Positions 26,007 to 35,523 of a DNA stretch of 64,000 nt are shown here, one piece after another. The first letter of the stretch is position 1. Each line of letters begins with the position of its first letter. Under the pieces are notes generated by a model. That model worked only from the letters and a program-made list of their open reading frames with translations, searched no databases and was not told where the DNA came from. The stretch comes from Sphingomonas sp. PP-CE-1G-424 (GTDB lineage Bacteria; Pseudomonadota; Alphaproteobacteria; Sphingomonadales; Sphingomonadaceae), in the NCBI RefSeq assembly GCF_004341085.1, contig NZ_SLXW01000002.1, positions 310,001-374,000 of the forward strand, in the 5' to 3' direction. A program made the position numbers and the translations under genes.

Positions 26007-27355
26007 AATTGGTGCACTGGATTTCGACGGGCGGACTTGCCGCGCTGGCAGCCGCCACGGCTTATGCCCAACAGGCGCAACCGCGTCCGCAAATGAGCCC
26101 TCAGGCTCGGCCGACGCCGCGGATGACGATCCCGGTCAACGCGCTGCTGCCTGCCACGTCCGCGTTGTTCGACAGCCTCGTCGCGCAGAACAAGATGCCG
26201 GGGATCGTTGGCGCGTTTGGTGCTGGCGATGGTCCCACGCTGTTCCCGTCGGCGGGCAAGATCAGCGACGACCCGAACGCACCCGCCGCCGGCCCCGATT
26301 CGCTGTGGCGCGTGTATTCGATGTCAAAGCCGATCACCGGCATGTCGGCGATGATGCTGGTCGAGGACGGCAAGCTCAACCTCGACGATCCGGTCAGCAA
26401 ATATATCCCGGCGTTCAAGGACATGAAGGTCGCAACCAGCCCCGACACGTCGCTCGCCACGCGCCCGGCGACGCGGCCGATCACGATCCGCAATTTGCTG
26501 ACGCACACCGCCGGGCTCGGCTACACGATCGTCACCAAGGGGCCGCTGCTCAAGGAATATGAGCGGCTCGGGATCCTGCCGCTGTCGGTCAGCGCGGCGA
26601 TGGAAGAGAAGATGCGGCCCGTGCGGCCGAAGTCGCTCGAGGAGTTCGCGAACCGCGTCGCGACGCTGCCGCTGATCGCGGACCCCGGCACCAAGTGGAG
26701 CTATTCGATCGGGCTCGACGTGATGGGCCGCGTGATCGAGGTCGCGAGCGGTATGAGCTTCGAGCGGTTTGTGCAGACGCGGCTGTTCGATCCGCTGAAG
26801 ATGAAATCGAGCTTCTGGCAGGTGCCGCAGAGTGAGGTCGGGCGGCTGGCGACCAACTATGCGTTCGTCGGCGACACGCGGACGCCGCTCGATCCGGCAG
26901 CGAACTCGGTGTTCTTGCAGAAGCCGAGCTTCCCGTATGGCGGTGCCGGCCTCGTGATGTCGGCGCGCGACTACGACCGGTTCCTGCACATGATCCAGGA
27001 CGGCGGCATGCTCGATGGCGTGCGCGTGATGAAGCCCGAGACGATCGCGCTGGCGACGTCGAACCTGTTGCCGGCGGGCGTCGTGTTCGGCGGAGTCGGT
27101 GGCGGCACCGGGGGAACGCAGGGGAGCAACATGGGCTTCGGCGCGGGCGGTTCCGTCGTGCTCGCGGATACGCCGAACGGGCCGGGCAAGGGCACCTATG
27201 CCTGGGGTGGTGCGGCGGGCACGATCGCATGGGTCGATCCGTCGAAGCATTCGCGCGGCAACGTGATGGTCAATTACTTCCCGGCGGACCGGATACCGCT
27301 CCGCCAGCAGGTGGTCGCGGCGTTGCTCCAGGATGCGTCGAGGTTGCGCCGATGA
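26003..27355 (+). CDS. Serine hydrolase of the beta-lactamase / class C family
   Basis: 450 residues from the ATG at 26003. A signal peptide (cleavage near AYA-QQAQ) and a Pro/Arg linker precede the domain. The nucleophile motif is S106-M-S-K109 in VYSMSKPITGMSAMMLVEDG. The Tyr motif is Y234-S-I in KWSYSIGLDVMG, differing from the usual Y-x-N. Later blocks are FPYGGAGLVMSARDYDRFL and the Gly-rich GGVGGGTGGTQGS. Such proteins are esterases or D-amino acid-processing peptidases more often than antibiotic-resistance enzymes; without the Y-x-N asparagine I would not predict beta-lactam resistance. It overlaps mutY and nudC by four bases each. Confidence 0.87.
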   Translation: MKLVHWISTGGLAALAAATAYAQQAQPRPQMSPQARPTPRMTIPVNALLPATSALFDSLVAQNKMPGIVGAFGAGDGPTLFPSAGKISDDPNAPAAGPDSLWRVYSMSKPITGMSAMMLVEDGKLNLDDPVSKYIPAFKDMKVATSPDTSLATRPATRPITIRNLLTHTAGLGYTIVTKGPLLKEYERLGILPLSVSAAMEEKMRPVRPKSLEEFANRVATLPLIADPGTKWSYSIGLDVMGRVIEVASGMSFERFVQTRLFDPLKMKSSFWQVPQSEVGRLATNYAFVGDTRTPLDPAANSVFLQKPSFPYGGAGLVMSARDYDRFLHMIQDGGMLDGVRVMKPETIALATSNLLPAGVVFGGVGGGTGGTQGSNMGFGAGGSVVLADTPNGPGKGTYAWGGAAGTIAWVDPSKHSRGNVMVNYFPADRIPLRQQVVAALLQDASRLRR

Positions 27356-28239
27356 GCGTGATGGAGGCACCTGGGTTTACCGGCGGGATGCTCGACCGGT
27401 CGGATGCTTTGCGGCACGATCCCGAAGGGCTGGCGGCGGCGCAGCGCGACTGGCGTGCACGGTTGCTGGTGCTCGATGGGCTGTTGCCGGGCACGACCGA
27501 CGACGGGCATCTCGCCTGGACGTCGATGGCGGATATGCCGGACGATGCCGAGCCTATCCTGCTTGGGCTCGACGAGAGCGGGCGGCCGCATTTCGCGGCG
27601 CTGCTGGCGGGCATGCGCGTCGACAATGCGCCGGCGATGCGGTCGCCTGCGCTGATGGCGGTGCTGGCCGCGCTCGCGCCCGGTGAGGCGGCGACGTATG
27701 CGGGGGCTCGCAGTGTCATCGACTGGCATGTGCGTCATGGCTTCTGCGCGAAGTGCGGATCGCCGACCGAGCCGTTCCGGGCGGGGTGGGCGCGGAAATG
27801 TCCGAACTGCGGGACCGAGCATTTCCCGCGGGTCGATCCGGTGGTGATCATGATCGCCGAGCATGACGGGCGTGCGCTGCTCGGCCGTGGCAAGGGATGG
27901 CCGCCGGGGCGGTATTCCGCGCTCGCCGGTTTCGTCGAGCCAGCCGAATCGATCGAGGAAGCGGTTGCGCGCGAGATCCTTGAGGAGTCGGGCGTTCGGG
28001 TCGGCAAGGTGCGCTATGTCGCGAGCCAGCCCTGGCCGTTTCCGTCTTCGCTGATGATGGCATGCGTCGCGGAGGCGGAGGACGATGCGATCACGCTCGA
28101 TGTGAATGAGCTCGAGGATGCGATGTGGGTGCCGCGCGAGATGGTGCGGGCGGTGTTGCGCGGGGAGGAGGGGCCGTTCGTGGCGCCGCCGCCTTATGCG
28201 ATTGCGTATACGCTGCTCAAGGAGTGGGCGGGGGAATAG
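27352..28239 (+). CDS. nudC: NADH pyrophosphatase NudC-type
   Basis: 295 residues from the ATG that overlaps the previous stop. An N-terminal NUDIX-like domain is followed by a zinc ribbon (HGFCAKCGSPTEP and ARKCPNCGTEHFPR) and the Nudix box, GFVEPAESIEEAVAREILEE through SGV, fitting GX5EX7REUXEEXGU. QPWPFPSSLMMAC after the box is the SQPWPFPxS signature of NudC. It cleaves NADH and can remove NAD caps from RNA. Third gene of the mutY-hydrolase-nudC overlap chain. The longer frame from 27229 lies within the upstream gene. Confidence 0.95.
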   Translation: MSVMEAPGFTGGMLDRSDALRHDPEGLAAAQRDWRARLLVLDGLLPGTTDDGHLAWTSMADMPDDAEPILLGLDESGRPHFAALLAGMRVDNAPAMRSPALMAVLAALAPGEAATYAGARSVIDWHVRHGFCAKCGSPTEPFRAGWARKCPNCGTEHFPRVDPVVIMIAEHDGRALLGRGKGWPPGRYSALAGFVEPAESIEEAVAREILEESGVRVGKVRYVASQPWPFPSSLMMACVAEAEDDAITLDVNELEDAMWVPREMVRAVLRGEEGPFVAPPPYAIAYTLLKEWAGE

Positions 28240-28259
28240 GTCGCGAGCCTCCCGCGTGC

Positions 28260-28365
28260 ACCACCCCGGCGGAGGCCGGGGTCCAATTGGAGAGGTCGCA
28301 GTAACGATGCGCCGCCCTCCGTTACCACCGTCCCCCAATTGGGCCCCGGCCTCCGCCCGGGTGGT
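28260..28365. repeat. Palindromic repeat family R1, copy 3
   Basis: ACCACCCCGGCGGAGGCCGG arm with GTCCAATTGG, a centre containing GTAACG and CGTTAC that pair with each other, then CCAATTGGGCCCCGGCCTCC. It lies between the convergent nudC and luciferase-like genes, where it could end transcription in both directions. Confidence 0.9.
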
Positions 28366-28392
28366 GTCTTAAGCGGGAGCGGTGGCGCCTAC

Positions 28393-29391
28393 CTACGCAG
28401 CGATCTTCAATTCCTGCATCACGTCTGCGGTGATCGACAGGCTCCGCTTGCGGGCCTCGTGATCGTAGATCGCGCTGGTCACCATGACCTCGTCGACGCC
28501 GGTCCGCTCGACGAACGCGGCAATGCCGCGCGCGACCTTGGCCGGGCTGCCGACTGCCGAGCATTGCAGGACGTGGTCGAGGATCTGGTTGCCCTGCGCG
28601 CCGAGCGACTCGCGATAGCCGGCGAGGGGCGGCTTCATCTGGCCTGGGTTGCCGGTGCGCAACGCTACGAACGACTGTTGCTGCGAGGTGGCGAGCAGTT
28701 CGGCTTCCGCGTCGGTCTCGGCTGCGAACACGTTGAAGCCGGCCATGACGTGCGGCTTGGCGAGGCGTACCGAGGGGCGGAAGTCGCGGCGGTAGATCGC
28801 GAGCGCGGCATCGAGCGCGTCGGGTGCGAAGTGCGAGGCGAATGCGTAGGGGAGCCCAAGTGCCGCCGCTAATTGCGCGCCGAACGTGCTTGAGCCGAGG
28901 ATCCACATCTCTACGTCGGCGCCTGCGCCTGGGGTCGCGACGATGCCGGTCTGGCCGTCGTTGGCGAAGTAGCTCTGGAGCTCCATCACGTCCTGCGGGA
29001 AGGCGTTGGCGTCGGTTTCCAGCGTGCGGCGCATCGCGCGCGCGACGCGCTGGTCGGAGCCCGGGGCGCGGCCGAGACCGAGATCGATGCGGCCGGGGAA
29101 CAGCGCGTCGAGCGTGCCGAACTGCTCGGCGATCGTCAGCGGCGCGTGGTTAGGAAGCATGATGCCGCCCGAGCCGACGCGGATGGTCTTGGTGGCGGCG
29201 GCGATGTGCGCGATCACGACGGCGGTTGCGGCCGACGCGATGCCGGTCATGCCGTGGTGCTCGGCGACCCAGTAGCGCTGGAACCCGACGCTCTCGGCGT
29301 GCCGCGCGAGGTCGGCCGCGTTGGCGAGCGATTGGGAGACGGTGCCGCCTTCGATGACGGGGACCAGATCGAGCAGGGAATAGCGTGTCAT
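28393..29391 (-). CDS. LLM class flavin-dependent oxidoreductase
   Basis: 332 residues from the ATG at 29391; the frame continues upstream into an R3 repeat, which is not coding. The bacterial luciferase-like TIM barrel is recognised from [51 protein letters not shown] and [17 protein letters not shown], the signature of the single-subunit LLM group that includes YhbW. It should use reduced FMN to oxygenate an unknown organic substrate. It stands alone, convergent with nudC and separated from the autotransporter gene by the R3 repeat. Confidence 0.92.
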   Translation of the reverse strand: MTRYSLLDLVPVIEGGTVSQSLANAADLARHAESVGFQRYWVAEHHGMTGIASAATAVVIAHIAAATKTIRVGSGGIMLPNHAPLTIAEQFGTLDALFPGRIDLGLGRAPGSDQRVARAMRRTLETDANAFPQDVMELQSYFANDGQTGIVATPGAGADVEMWILGSSTFGAQLAAALGLPYAFASHFAPDALDAALAIYRRDFRPSVRLAKPHVMAGFNVFAAETDAEAELLATSQQQSFVALRTGNPGQMKPPLAGYRESLGAQGNQILDHVLQCSAVGSPAKVARGIAAFVERTGVDEVMVTSAIYDHEARKRSLSITADVMQELKIAA

Positions 29392-29447
29392 GCGGCAGAG
29401 ATAGGTACCGAGCGGTAGCTTATCCAGCCCCGCCGGTCTCTCACGTC

Positions 29448-29529
29448 CGTCATCCTGACGAAAGTCAGGATCCAGAGCCAAATACGGCAGCGCCCGTTAC
29501 TCTGTATCCTGACTTTCGTCAGGATGACG
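29448..29529. repeat. Palindromic repeat family R3, copy 1
   Basis: CGTCATCCTGACGAAAGTCA at the left and TGACTTTCGTCAGGATGACG at the right are exact inverses, with GGATCCAGAG / CTCTGTATCC inside. Other copies are at 36522 and 56453. It lies between the autotransporter stop and the luciferase-like start. Confidence 0.9.
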
Positions 29530-29547
29530 AATTGGGGGACGTGGGTT

Positions 29548-31878
29548 TCAGAAGCCCAGACTGTAGCGCATCGCCATGCCATAGTCGTTCGGGAGTGCCG
29601 CGAAGTTGCCGGGGTCGCGGCGGAAGAACAGGTTGGTGTCGAGGCCGCCGCCGAACGCGGGCACGCCGTAGCGCATCTCGACATCGAGTTCGCGACCTTG
29701 CGGGGCGAGGTTGAGGCGTTGCGTGGTCCAGTCGGTGACGGTGTTGCTGGCGTAGTCGAAATAGGTCGGGAGTCCGAGGTCGATCCCGCCGCGCGCCACC
29801 CGCAACGGTTGCGCGATGCGGAGGCCGAGGCTGTCGTGGCCGAACACGCCGTCCTTGCCGATGTCGGCGGCGAAGGCGTTGGTGCGGACGAGACCGTCGC
29901 CGCTGAGACCGCCGCGCACCGCCGCGCGGGTCCAGCCCTGGCGCATAGATCCGCCGATGCTCCAGCCGCTCCCCGCATCGAACCGCGCCTTGGTATCCAC
30001 GAACCACGTGGCCGCGCGGGTCGCGCCGAGCGCCGCGTCGAAGCGCGCGCCGAGGACGGTATCGCGCTCGTCCATCCGCGTCGCGGCCACCATCGTCGAC
30101 AGCGCGCCGAAGCGGCGGTCGACGGTCAACGAGGCGCGGTTGTAGCCCGAGCGCTGCCAGCGGTCGCGCAGGCGAAGGTCGCCGTCGCGCTGCGTCAGGA
30201 CATCGCCGTTCTCGATTCCAGCGGTGAAGCCGAATCCGCCGAAACTTTGCCGAACCGCGCTCGATGCTCGCGTATTGCTGTCGAAGCCCAGGCCGCCGGT
30301 GTTGGCGATCAGGAAGGCGGGTTCGGACTGGCCAGAAAGCTGTGCGCTGAGCGCGCCCGAGCCTTGCGCGAAGCCGAACCCGAACGACAGCGTGCTGCCG
30401 AGTTTCTGCGTCACCATTCCGGCGATCGCGCGTGCGCTGGTCGCGTCGGCGCTCGACAACGAAGTGCGATCGAGCGCGACGTCGCCGTTGGCGCGCGGGG
30501 CGAGCGTCATAGAGACGGTCATGCCGCCTTGCGCCAGCGCGACGGTGCGGAATCGCGACTGGAGTGCGCCGCCGAGCGAGCGGTCGGGGCTGCGGCGGGC
30601 GATCGTCTTGGCGAGGTCGATTGCGAACGCGCGGCTGTAGCCGTCGAGGATCACCGCGCCGAGTTCGCCCTGCGCGGCGTCACCCATCGGCGCGGACAGG
30701 GTGGCGTTGCCGGTCGTCGAGACGACTGCCTTCGAGCCGGCGACCGACATCGCGCCGAGCGGCTGGAACGCGCGCGTCAGGTCGAGGACGCCATTGCCGT
30801 AGACCGCATCGACGCCCGGTGCGCCGGCATCGCGCGCGCTCTTGAACAGGATGTCGACGATCTGCGCGCCGGTGAGGTTGGGGAAGGCCTGCGCCAGCAA
30901 TGCGACTGCGCCCGAAATCTGTGGCGCGGCGAACGAGGTGCCGGACCAGAGATAGGTAGTGTCGGCCTGGTCAGGCGCGCGCACGCTTTCACCGACCGCG
31001 GTGAGGAAGTGAGCGGCGCCGCTGCCGGCTCGGTCGCTGAAGGTGGAGATACCGTCCGCGGATCCGACCGATCCGGCGATGATGACCTGATTGCGGCCCT
31101 GCACTTCGCCGGCGACATTGGTGAAGGGATCGGGATTGACCGAGCCGTCGTTGCCCGCCGCGATCACGACGACGAGCCCGGCGGCGGTCGCGCGGCCGAT
31201 CGCATCCTTCAGACTTTGCGGCATTTCGGAGCCGCCGAGCGAGATGTTGACGACCTTCGCGCCCGCCGTCCGGGCCGCGTCCAGGCCCTTGGTGATCGCA
31301 TCGGTGCCGAACTTGCAGCCCGAATCCTTGTCGTCCTTGCTCGCGGTGGCGCAGGTGCCGGGCCGGTCCGCGCGCAGCACGATCAGCGTCGCGTCGAACG
31401 CCACGCCGTGCGAGCCTGCGCCGTTCCTCCGGCCTGCCAGGGTGAAGGCGACCGCTGTGCCGTGGCCGCCTTCGTCGTCGATCGTGCTGTTGCCGGCAAC
31501 GTCCTGCGACGCGGACGAGACGCGGGTGCCGAATTCCTGGCTTTGCAGGTCGATGCCGCTGTCGATCACGCCGACGTTGATGCCCTTGCCGGTCGCACCG
31601 ACGTTATACGCGGCGAGCGCGTTCATCGAGACCGCGCCGACGGTCGCGCGGTATTCGGCGGTATCGTTGCCGGATGGAGTCGGCGTGGGAGCAGGCGTCG
31701 GGGCCGGGGTGGGTGTTGGCGTCGGTGTTGGAGTCGGAACCGGCGTGGGCGCTGCTGGAGGCGCCGGGATGCTGTTGATACCGCCGCTGCCCCCACCGCC
31801 ACAGGCAGCGACGAGAAGTCCCGTCGCCACGGTCGCGGACCGCAATAGGCCGGCCTTTGTGCGTCGCATGAATTTCAC
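29548..31878 (-). CDS. Subtilisin-like serine peptidase with C-terminal autotransporter-type barrel
   Basis: 776 residues. A lipoprotein-like signal (LLVAAC, Cys26) is followed by a Gly-rich stretch and a Pro-Thr repeat linker (about 38-69). The S8 peptidase domain has the triad Asp106 (NVGVIDSGID), His139 (DEGGHGTAV) and Ser315 (WSGTSFAAPQ). The C-terminal half is Gly/aromatic-rich with alternating strands and ends ...RYSLGF, the terminal Phe expected of an outer-membrane barrel. I infer a surface-exposed or outer-membrane protease. A lipobox on an autotransporter is unusual. The ATG has AAGGGG upstream. Confidence 0.88.
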   Translation of the reverse strand: MKFMRRTKAGLLRSATVATGLLVAACGGGGSGGINSIPAPPAAPTPVPTPTPTPTPTPAPTPAPTPTPSGNDTAEYRATVGAVSMNALAAYNVGATGKGINVGVIDSGIDLQSQEFGTRVSSASQDVAGNSTIDDEGGHGTAVAFTLAGRRNGAGSHGVAFDATLIVLRADRPGTCATASKDDKDSGCKFGTDAITKGLDAARTAGAKVVNISLGGSEMPQSLKDAIGRATAAGLVVVIAAGNDGSVNPDPFTNVAGEVQGRNQVIIAGSVGSADGISTFSDRAGSGAAHFLTAVGESVRAPDQADTTYLWSGTSFAAPQISGAVALLAQAFPNLTGAQIVDILFKSARDAGAPGVDAVYGNGVLDLTRAFQPLGAMSVAGSKAVVSTTGNATLSAPMGDAAQGELGAVILDGYSRAFAIDLAKTIARRSPDRSLGGALQSRFRTVALAQGGMTVSMTLAPRANGDVALDRTSLSSADATSARAIAGMVTQKLGSTLSFGFGFAQGSGALSAQLSGQSEPAFLIANTGGLGFDSNTRASSAVRQSFGGFGFTAGIENGDVLTQRDGDLRLRDRWQRSGYNRASLTVDRRFGALSTMVAATRMDERDTVLGARFDAALGATRAATWFVDTKARFDAGSGWSIGGSMRQGWTRAAVRGGLSGDGLVRTNAFAADIGKDGVFGHDSLGLRIAQPLRVARGGIDLGLPTYFDYASNTVTDWTTQRLNLAPQGRELDVEMRYGVPAFGGGLDTNLFFRRDPGNFAALPNDYGMAMRYSLGF

Positions 31879-32001
31879 CCCTTATTCCCCACCAAGCTAT
31901 TGGAATGAAAAGCGTTACGCGACCGTAAACAATAGCAGGCGATGACAGTGCGGCGGGGTCCGGCTTGCTCCGTCAACGCGTGGTGCCTAGAGGTTCGCAC
32001 G

Positions 32002-32667
32002 ATGCTTGCCCGCCTTGACCATGTCCGCAACTGGATCTTCGATCTCGACAACACGCTGTATCCGGCGAGTGCGGACCTGTTCGCGCAGGTCGACGCGCGG
32101 ATGACCGGGTTCATCCAGGATCTGCTCGGGTTGGAGCATGACGAGGCGCGGCGCGTGCAGAAGGGGTATTTCCACAATCACGGCACGACGCTGTCGGGGT
32201 TAATGACCGAACATCACGTCGATCCGCACGCGTTCCTCGCGCATGTCCACGACATCGAAATGGATGTGATCGAGCATGACGCGCCGCTGGTCGCCGCGAT
32301 CGCCAAGCTGCCGGGGCGCAAGCTCGTCTTCACCAATGGCGACACGCCGTATGCGGCGCGGATTCTGGAGCGTCTCGGGTTGAGCGAGAGCTTCGAGGCG
32401 ATCCACGACATCCATGCGATGAACCTGATGCCGAAGCCACATGCGTCGGCCTATGCCGGGTTCTGCGCGGCGTTCGACATCGACCCGCGGGAGTCGCTGT
32501 TCGCGGACGACATGGCGCGCAATCTGACGCCGGCCAAGGCGATCGGGATGACGACCGTGTGGATCGACAACGGCTCCGAGCAGTCGCCCGATGCGGCGCG
32601 CGATCACATCGATTTTACCGTGCCGGTGCTTGCGCCGTGGCTCGAAACCATCCTGGAGACATCATGA
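32002..32667 (+). CDS. HAD family hydrolase, pyrimidine 5'-nucleotidase-like
   Basis: 221 residues from the ATG at 32002 (GAGG upstream). The HAD motif I is IFDLDNTLY with Asp14 and Asp16, motif [15 protein letters not shown], and motif [24 protein letters not shown]. The C1 cap and the opening [13 protein letters not shown] match the SDT1/pyrimidine 5'-nucleotidase group, which dephosphorylates UMP and CMP or related phosphates. Substrate is predicted only from family. The stop overlaps the dapD start by four bases, so it is probably co-translated with dapD. Confidence 0.9.
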   Translation: MLARLDHVRNWIFDLDNTLYPASADLFAQVDARMTGFIQDLLGLEHDEARRVQKGYFHNHGTTLSGLMTEHHVDPHAFLAHVHDIEMDVIEHDAPLVAAIAKLPGRKLVFTNGDTPYAARILERLGLSESFEAIHDIHAMNLMPKPHASAYAGFCAAFDIDPRESLFADDMARNLTPAKAIGMTTVWIDNGSEQSPDAARDHIDFTVPVLAPWLETILETS

Positions 32668-33482
32668 CCTTGCAGACCATCATCGACGCCGCCTGGGACG
32701 ATCGCGCGAACCTCGGACTCGATACCAAGGGCGAAGTGCGCGACGCCGTCGAGTCCGCGCTGGCGATGCTGGATGCGGGGACCGCGCGCGTTGCCGAGCC
32801 GACCGCGGATGGCTGGCAGGTCAATCAGTGGCTCAAGAAGGCGGTGCTGCTCTCGTTCCGGCTCAACGACAACGTCGTGATCGACGGCGGTTCGGCGGGT
32901 GCTCCGGGGTTCGACAAGGTGCCGTCGAAGTTCGCCGGCTGGGGCGAGGCGGAGTTCCGCGCGGCGGGTATCCGCGTTGTGCCGGGCGCGGTCGCGCGGC
33001 GCGGGAGTTTCATCGCCAAGGGCGCGATCCTGATGCCGAGCTTCGTCAATATCGGCGCGTATGTCGGTGAGGGCACGATGGTCGATGCGTGGGCGACGGT
33101 CGGGTCGTGCGCGCAGATCGGCAGGAACGTGCATCTGTCGGGCGGCGCCGGCATCGGCGGCGTGCTCGAGCCGTTGCAGGCCGACCCCGTCATCATCGGT
33201 GACGGCGCCTTCATCGGCGCGCGCGCGGAAGTGGCCGAGGGCGTTCGCGTCGGCGAGGGCGCGGTGCTGTCGATGGGCGTGTATCTCGGCGCCTCGACCA
33301 AGATCATCGACCGCGCGACCGGCGAAGTGTTCAAGGGCGAAGTGCCGCCGTACGCGGTGGTCGTACCGGGCTCGATCGGTGGCGGGGACGGGAAACCGGC
33401 CTTGTATTGCGCCGTGATTGTCAAACGGGTCGACGCGCAAACCCGCTCGAAGACCAGCATCAACGACCTGCTCAGGGACTGA
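32664..33482 (+). CDS. dapD: 2,3,4,5-tetrahydropyridine-2,6-dicarboxylate N-succinyltransferase
   Basis: 272 residues from the ATG overlapping the HAD stop. The C-terminal half is a left-handed beta-helix of hexapeptide repeats ([40 protein letters not shown]). [20 protein letters not shown] and [15 protein letters not shown] are characteristic of DapD. It transfers succinyl from succinyl-CoA to tetrahydrodipicolinate in the lysine/meso-diaminopimelate pathway, needed for peptidoglycan. The dapE desuccinylase is not in this window. glpX follows after 61 bases. Confidence 0.97.
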   Translation: MTLQTIIDAAWDDRANLGLDTKGEVRDAVESALAMLDAGTARVAEPTADGWQVNQWLKKAVLLSFRLNDNVVIDGGSAGAPGFDKVPSKFAGWGEAEFRAAGIRVVPGAVARRGSFIAKGAILMPSFVNIGAYVGEGTMVDAWATVGSCAQIGRNVHLSGGAGIGGVLEPLQADPVIIGDGAFIGARAEVAEGVRVGEGAVLSMGVYLGASTKIIDRATGEVFKGEVPPYAVVVPGSIGGGDGKPALYCAVIVKRVDAQTRSKTSINDLLRD

Positions 33483-33543
33483 TCGGGTCGACAATGCTGC
33501 GACTGCTGCCTATCCCCGCCGAAACATTCCGAGGAGAAATATT

Positions 33544-34515
33544 TTGACCGCTGCCGTAAGCCAGGTTCTCGACCGCGTTCTCGTCCTCGAAATGGTCCGC
33601 GTGACCGAGGCGGCGGCGATCGCCGCCTCCACGCTCGTCGGGCGCGGCGACGAGAAGGCGGCGGATGCGGCCGCGGTCGAGGCGATGCGCGAGGCGCTCA
33701 ACTCGCTGTACATGGACGGCACCGTCGTGATCGGCGAAGGCGAGCGCGACGAAGCCCCGATGCTGTTCATCGGCGAGAAGGTGGGCTCGGCAATCGGCAA
33801 GGGCCCGAAGATCGACATTGCGCTCGATCCCTTGGAAGGCACGACCATCTGCGCGACTGCGGGGCCGAACAGCCTCGCCGTGCTGGCGATCGCCGAAGAG
33901 GGCGGGCTGCTCAACGCGCCCGACGTCTACATGGACAAGATCGCGGTCGGGCCGGGCTATCCCGAGGGCATCATCGATCTCGACAAGACGCCGACCGAGA
34001 ACATCAACGCCGTGGCCGCCGCCAAGGGCGTACCGGCGCGCGACCTGATCGTGTGCGTGCTCGACCGGCCGCGTCACGAAAAGCTGATCGCCGAACTGCG
34101 GCAGGTTGGCTGCGGGATCATGCTGATCGGGGACGGCGACGTTGCCGGCGTGATCGCGACGTCCGATCCCGAGACCACGGTCGACGTGTACATGGGCTCC
34201 GGCGGCGCGCCTGAGGGCGTGCTGGCGTGCGCGGCGCTGCGCTGCGTCGGCGGGCAGTTCAAGGGGCGGTTGCTGTTCCGCAACGACGACGAGCGTGGGC
34301 GCGCGGCGAAGTGGGGGATCACCGATCTCGACAAGCAGTATGATCTGTCCGAGCTGGCGAAGGGCGACTGCATCTTTGCGGCGACCGGGGTTACCGATGG
34401 CTCGCTGCTGGCCGGCGTGAAGCGGAAGAAGGGCAAGATGACCACCGAGAGCGTCGTGATGCGCGCTTCGTCGGGGACGGTGCGCTGGGTCAAGGGCGAG
34501 CATCGGACTGACTGA
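33544..34515 (+). CDS. glpX: Class II fructose-1,6-bisphosphatase GlpX
   Basis: 323 residues. The start is a TTG at 33544 with GAGGAGA at 33531-33537, six bases away; no ATG or GTG fits. Family blocks are SLYMDGTVVIGEGERDEAPM, IDIALDPLEGTTICA, VGPGYPEGIIDLDKTPTENI and DVYMGSGGAPEGVLACAALR. The metal-binding residues DPLEGTT and the GEGERDE motif are intact. It makes fructose-6-phosphate in gluconeogenesis. It follows dapD closely and is followed by R1 and R2 repeats. A strong ribosome binding site with a weak TTG start may set expression. Confidence 0.95.
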   Translation: MTAAVSQVLDRVLVLEMVRVTEAAAIAASTLVGRGDEKAADAAAVEAMREALNSLYMDGTVVIGEGERDEAPMLFIGEKVGSAIGKGPKIDIALDPLEGTTICATAGPNSLAVLAIAEEGGLLNAPDVYMDKIAVGPGYPEGIIDLDKTPTENINAVAAAKGVPARDLIVCVLDRPRHEKLIAELRQVGCGIMLIGDGDVAGVIATSDPETTVDVYMGSGGAPEGVLACAALRCVGGQFKGRLLFRNDDERGRAAKWGITDLDKQYDLSELAKGDCIFAATGVTDGSLLAGVKRKKGKMTTESVVMRASSGTVRWVKGEHRTD

Positions 34516-34523
34516 TCTTCAAT

Positions 34524-34628
34524 ACCACCCCGGCGAAGGCCGGGGCCCAATTGGGAAGTTCGGAGTAACGAAGCGCGGTGCTCAGTTACCGTCGTTCCCC
34601 AATTGGGCCCCGGCCTTCGCCGGGGTGG
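34524..34628. repeat. Palindromic repeat family R1, copy 4
   Basis: ACCACCCCGGCGAAGGCCGG, CCCAATTGGGAA, a centre with AGTAACG and CAGTTACC, CCAATTGGG and CCCCGGCCTTCGCCGGGG. It begins 9 bases after the glpX stop, in the convergent gap before the ABC permease. Confidence 0.9.
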
Positions 34629-34662
34629 GATACTTGTTTAGGGCGGTGAACCAACCTCCCAT

Positions 34663-34718
34663 GTTTCCCCGCGAAGGCGGGGACCCAGACTGGGCTCCCG
34701 CCTTCGCGGGAGAACAAG
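34663..34718. repeat. Palindromic repeat family R2, copy 2
   Basis: TTTCCCCGCGAAGGCGGGGA, CCCAGACTGGG, CTCCCGCCTTCGCGGGAGAA. It is almost identical to the copy at 22730, although the two are 12 kb apart. It lies in the same convergent gap as R1 copy 4. Confidence 0.9.
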
Positions 34719-34761
34719 GGCGAACGAACTTACACTACCGACCTAGGCGGCCTCCGCGCGA

Positions 34762-35523
34762 TCAGTTCTTCATCCGCCAGCCGGTTTTGAAGATCCAGGC
34801 GATCGCGATCAGGCACACCGCGAGGAAGCCTGCCGTCACCGCCAGGCTCACCCCGACCGCCACATCACCCTGCCCAAAGAAGCTCCAGCGGAAGCCGCTC
34901 ACCAGATACACGACCGGGTTGAACAGGCTGAACGTCCGCCAAGGCTGGGGCAGCATGTCGATCGAGTAGAACGCGCCGCCGAGGAACGTCAGCGGCGTGA
35001 TCAGCAGCGCGGGGACGAAGTTCAACTGCTCAAAGCCGTTCGCCCACACGCCGATGATGAACCCGAACAGGCTGAACGCGACCGCGGTAAGGATCAGGAA
35101 CGCGATCATCGCGAACGGATGCTCGATGCGCAGCGGCACGAAGAACGAGGCGGTGGCCAGGATGATAAGTCCTAGGATCACCGACTTGGTGGTTGCCGCA
35201 CCGACATAGCCGATCACCATCTCCATCGCCGAGACGGGCGCCGACAACAGCTCGTAGATCGTGCCGGTGAATTTAGGGAAGTAGATGCCGATCGACGCGT
35301 TCGAGATGCTCTGCGTGAGCAGCGACAGCATGATCAGGCCGGGGACGATGAAGCTGCCATAGCCGACGCCGCCGACCTGCTGCATCCGGCTGCCGATCGC
35401 GCCGCCGAAGACGATGAAATACAGCGAGGTGGTGAGGACGGGGGTGACGAGGCTCTGCCACAGCGTGCGCAGCGCGCGCGCCATTTCGAAGCGATAGATC
35501 GCCCAGATGCCGTGAGTGTTCAT
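34762..35523 (-). CDS. ABC-2 type transporter permease
   Basis: 253 residues from the ATG at 35523. Six membrane helices are visible, starting after [20 protein letters not shown] ([13 protein letters not shown]), then [67 protein letters not shown] and [17 protein letters not shown]. This is the ABC-2 permease pattern shared with NodJ/DrrB/YadH exporters. It overlaps the ATPase gene upstream by four bases, so they form one unit. It probably moves a lipid, polysaccharide or hydrophobic compound outward; the substrate is unknown. Confidence 0.92.
   Translation of the reverse strand: MNTHGIWAIYRFEMARALRTLWQSLVTPVLTTSLYFIVFGGAIGSRMQQVGGVGYGSFIVPGLIMLSLLTQSISNASIGIYFPKFTGTIYELLSAPVSAMEMVIGYVGAATTKSVILGLIILATASFFVPLRIEHPFAMIAFLILTAVAFSLFGFIIGVWANGFEQLNFVPALLITPLTFLGGAFYSIDMLPQPWRTFSLFNPVVYLVSGFRWSFFGQGDVAVGVSLAVTAGFLAVCLIAIAWIFKTGWRMKN

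Noticed and set aside
26003..27355. Antibiotic-resistance beta-lactamase
   Set aside because: Although SxxK is present, the Tyr motif is YSI and not Y-x-N, and the overall length and Gly-rich insert fit general serine hydrolases.
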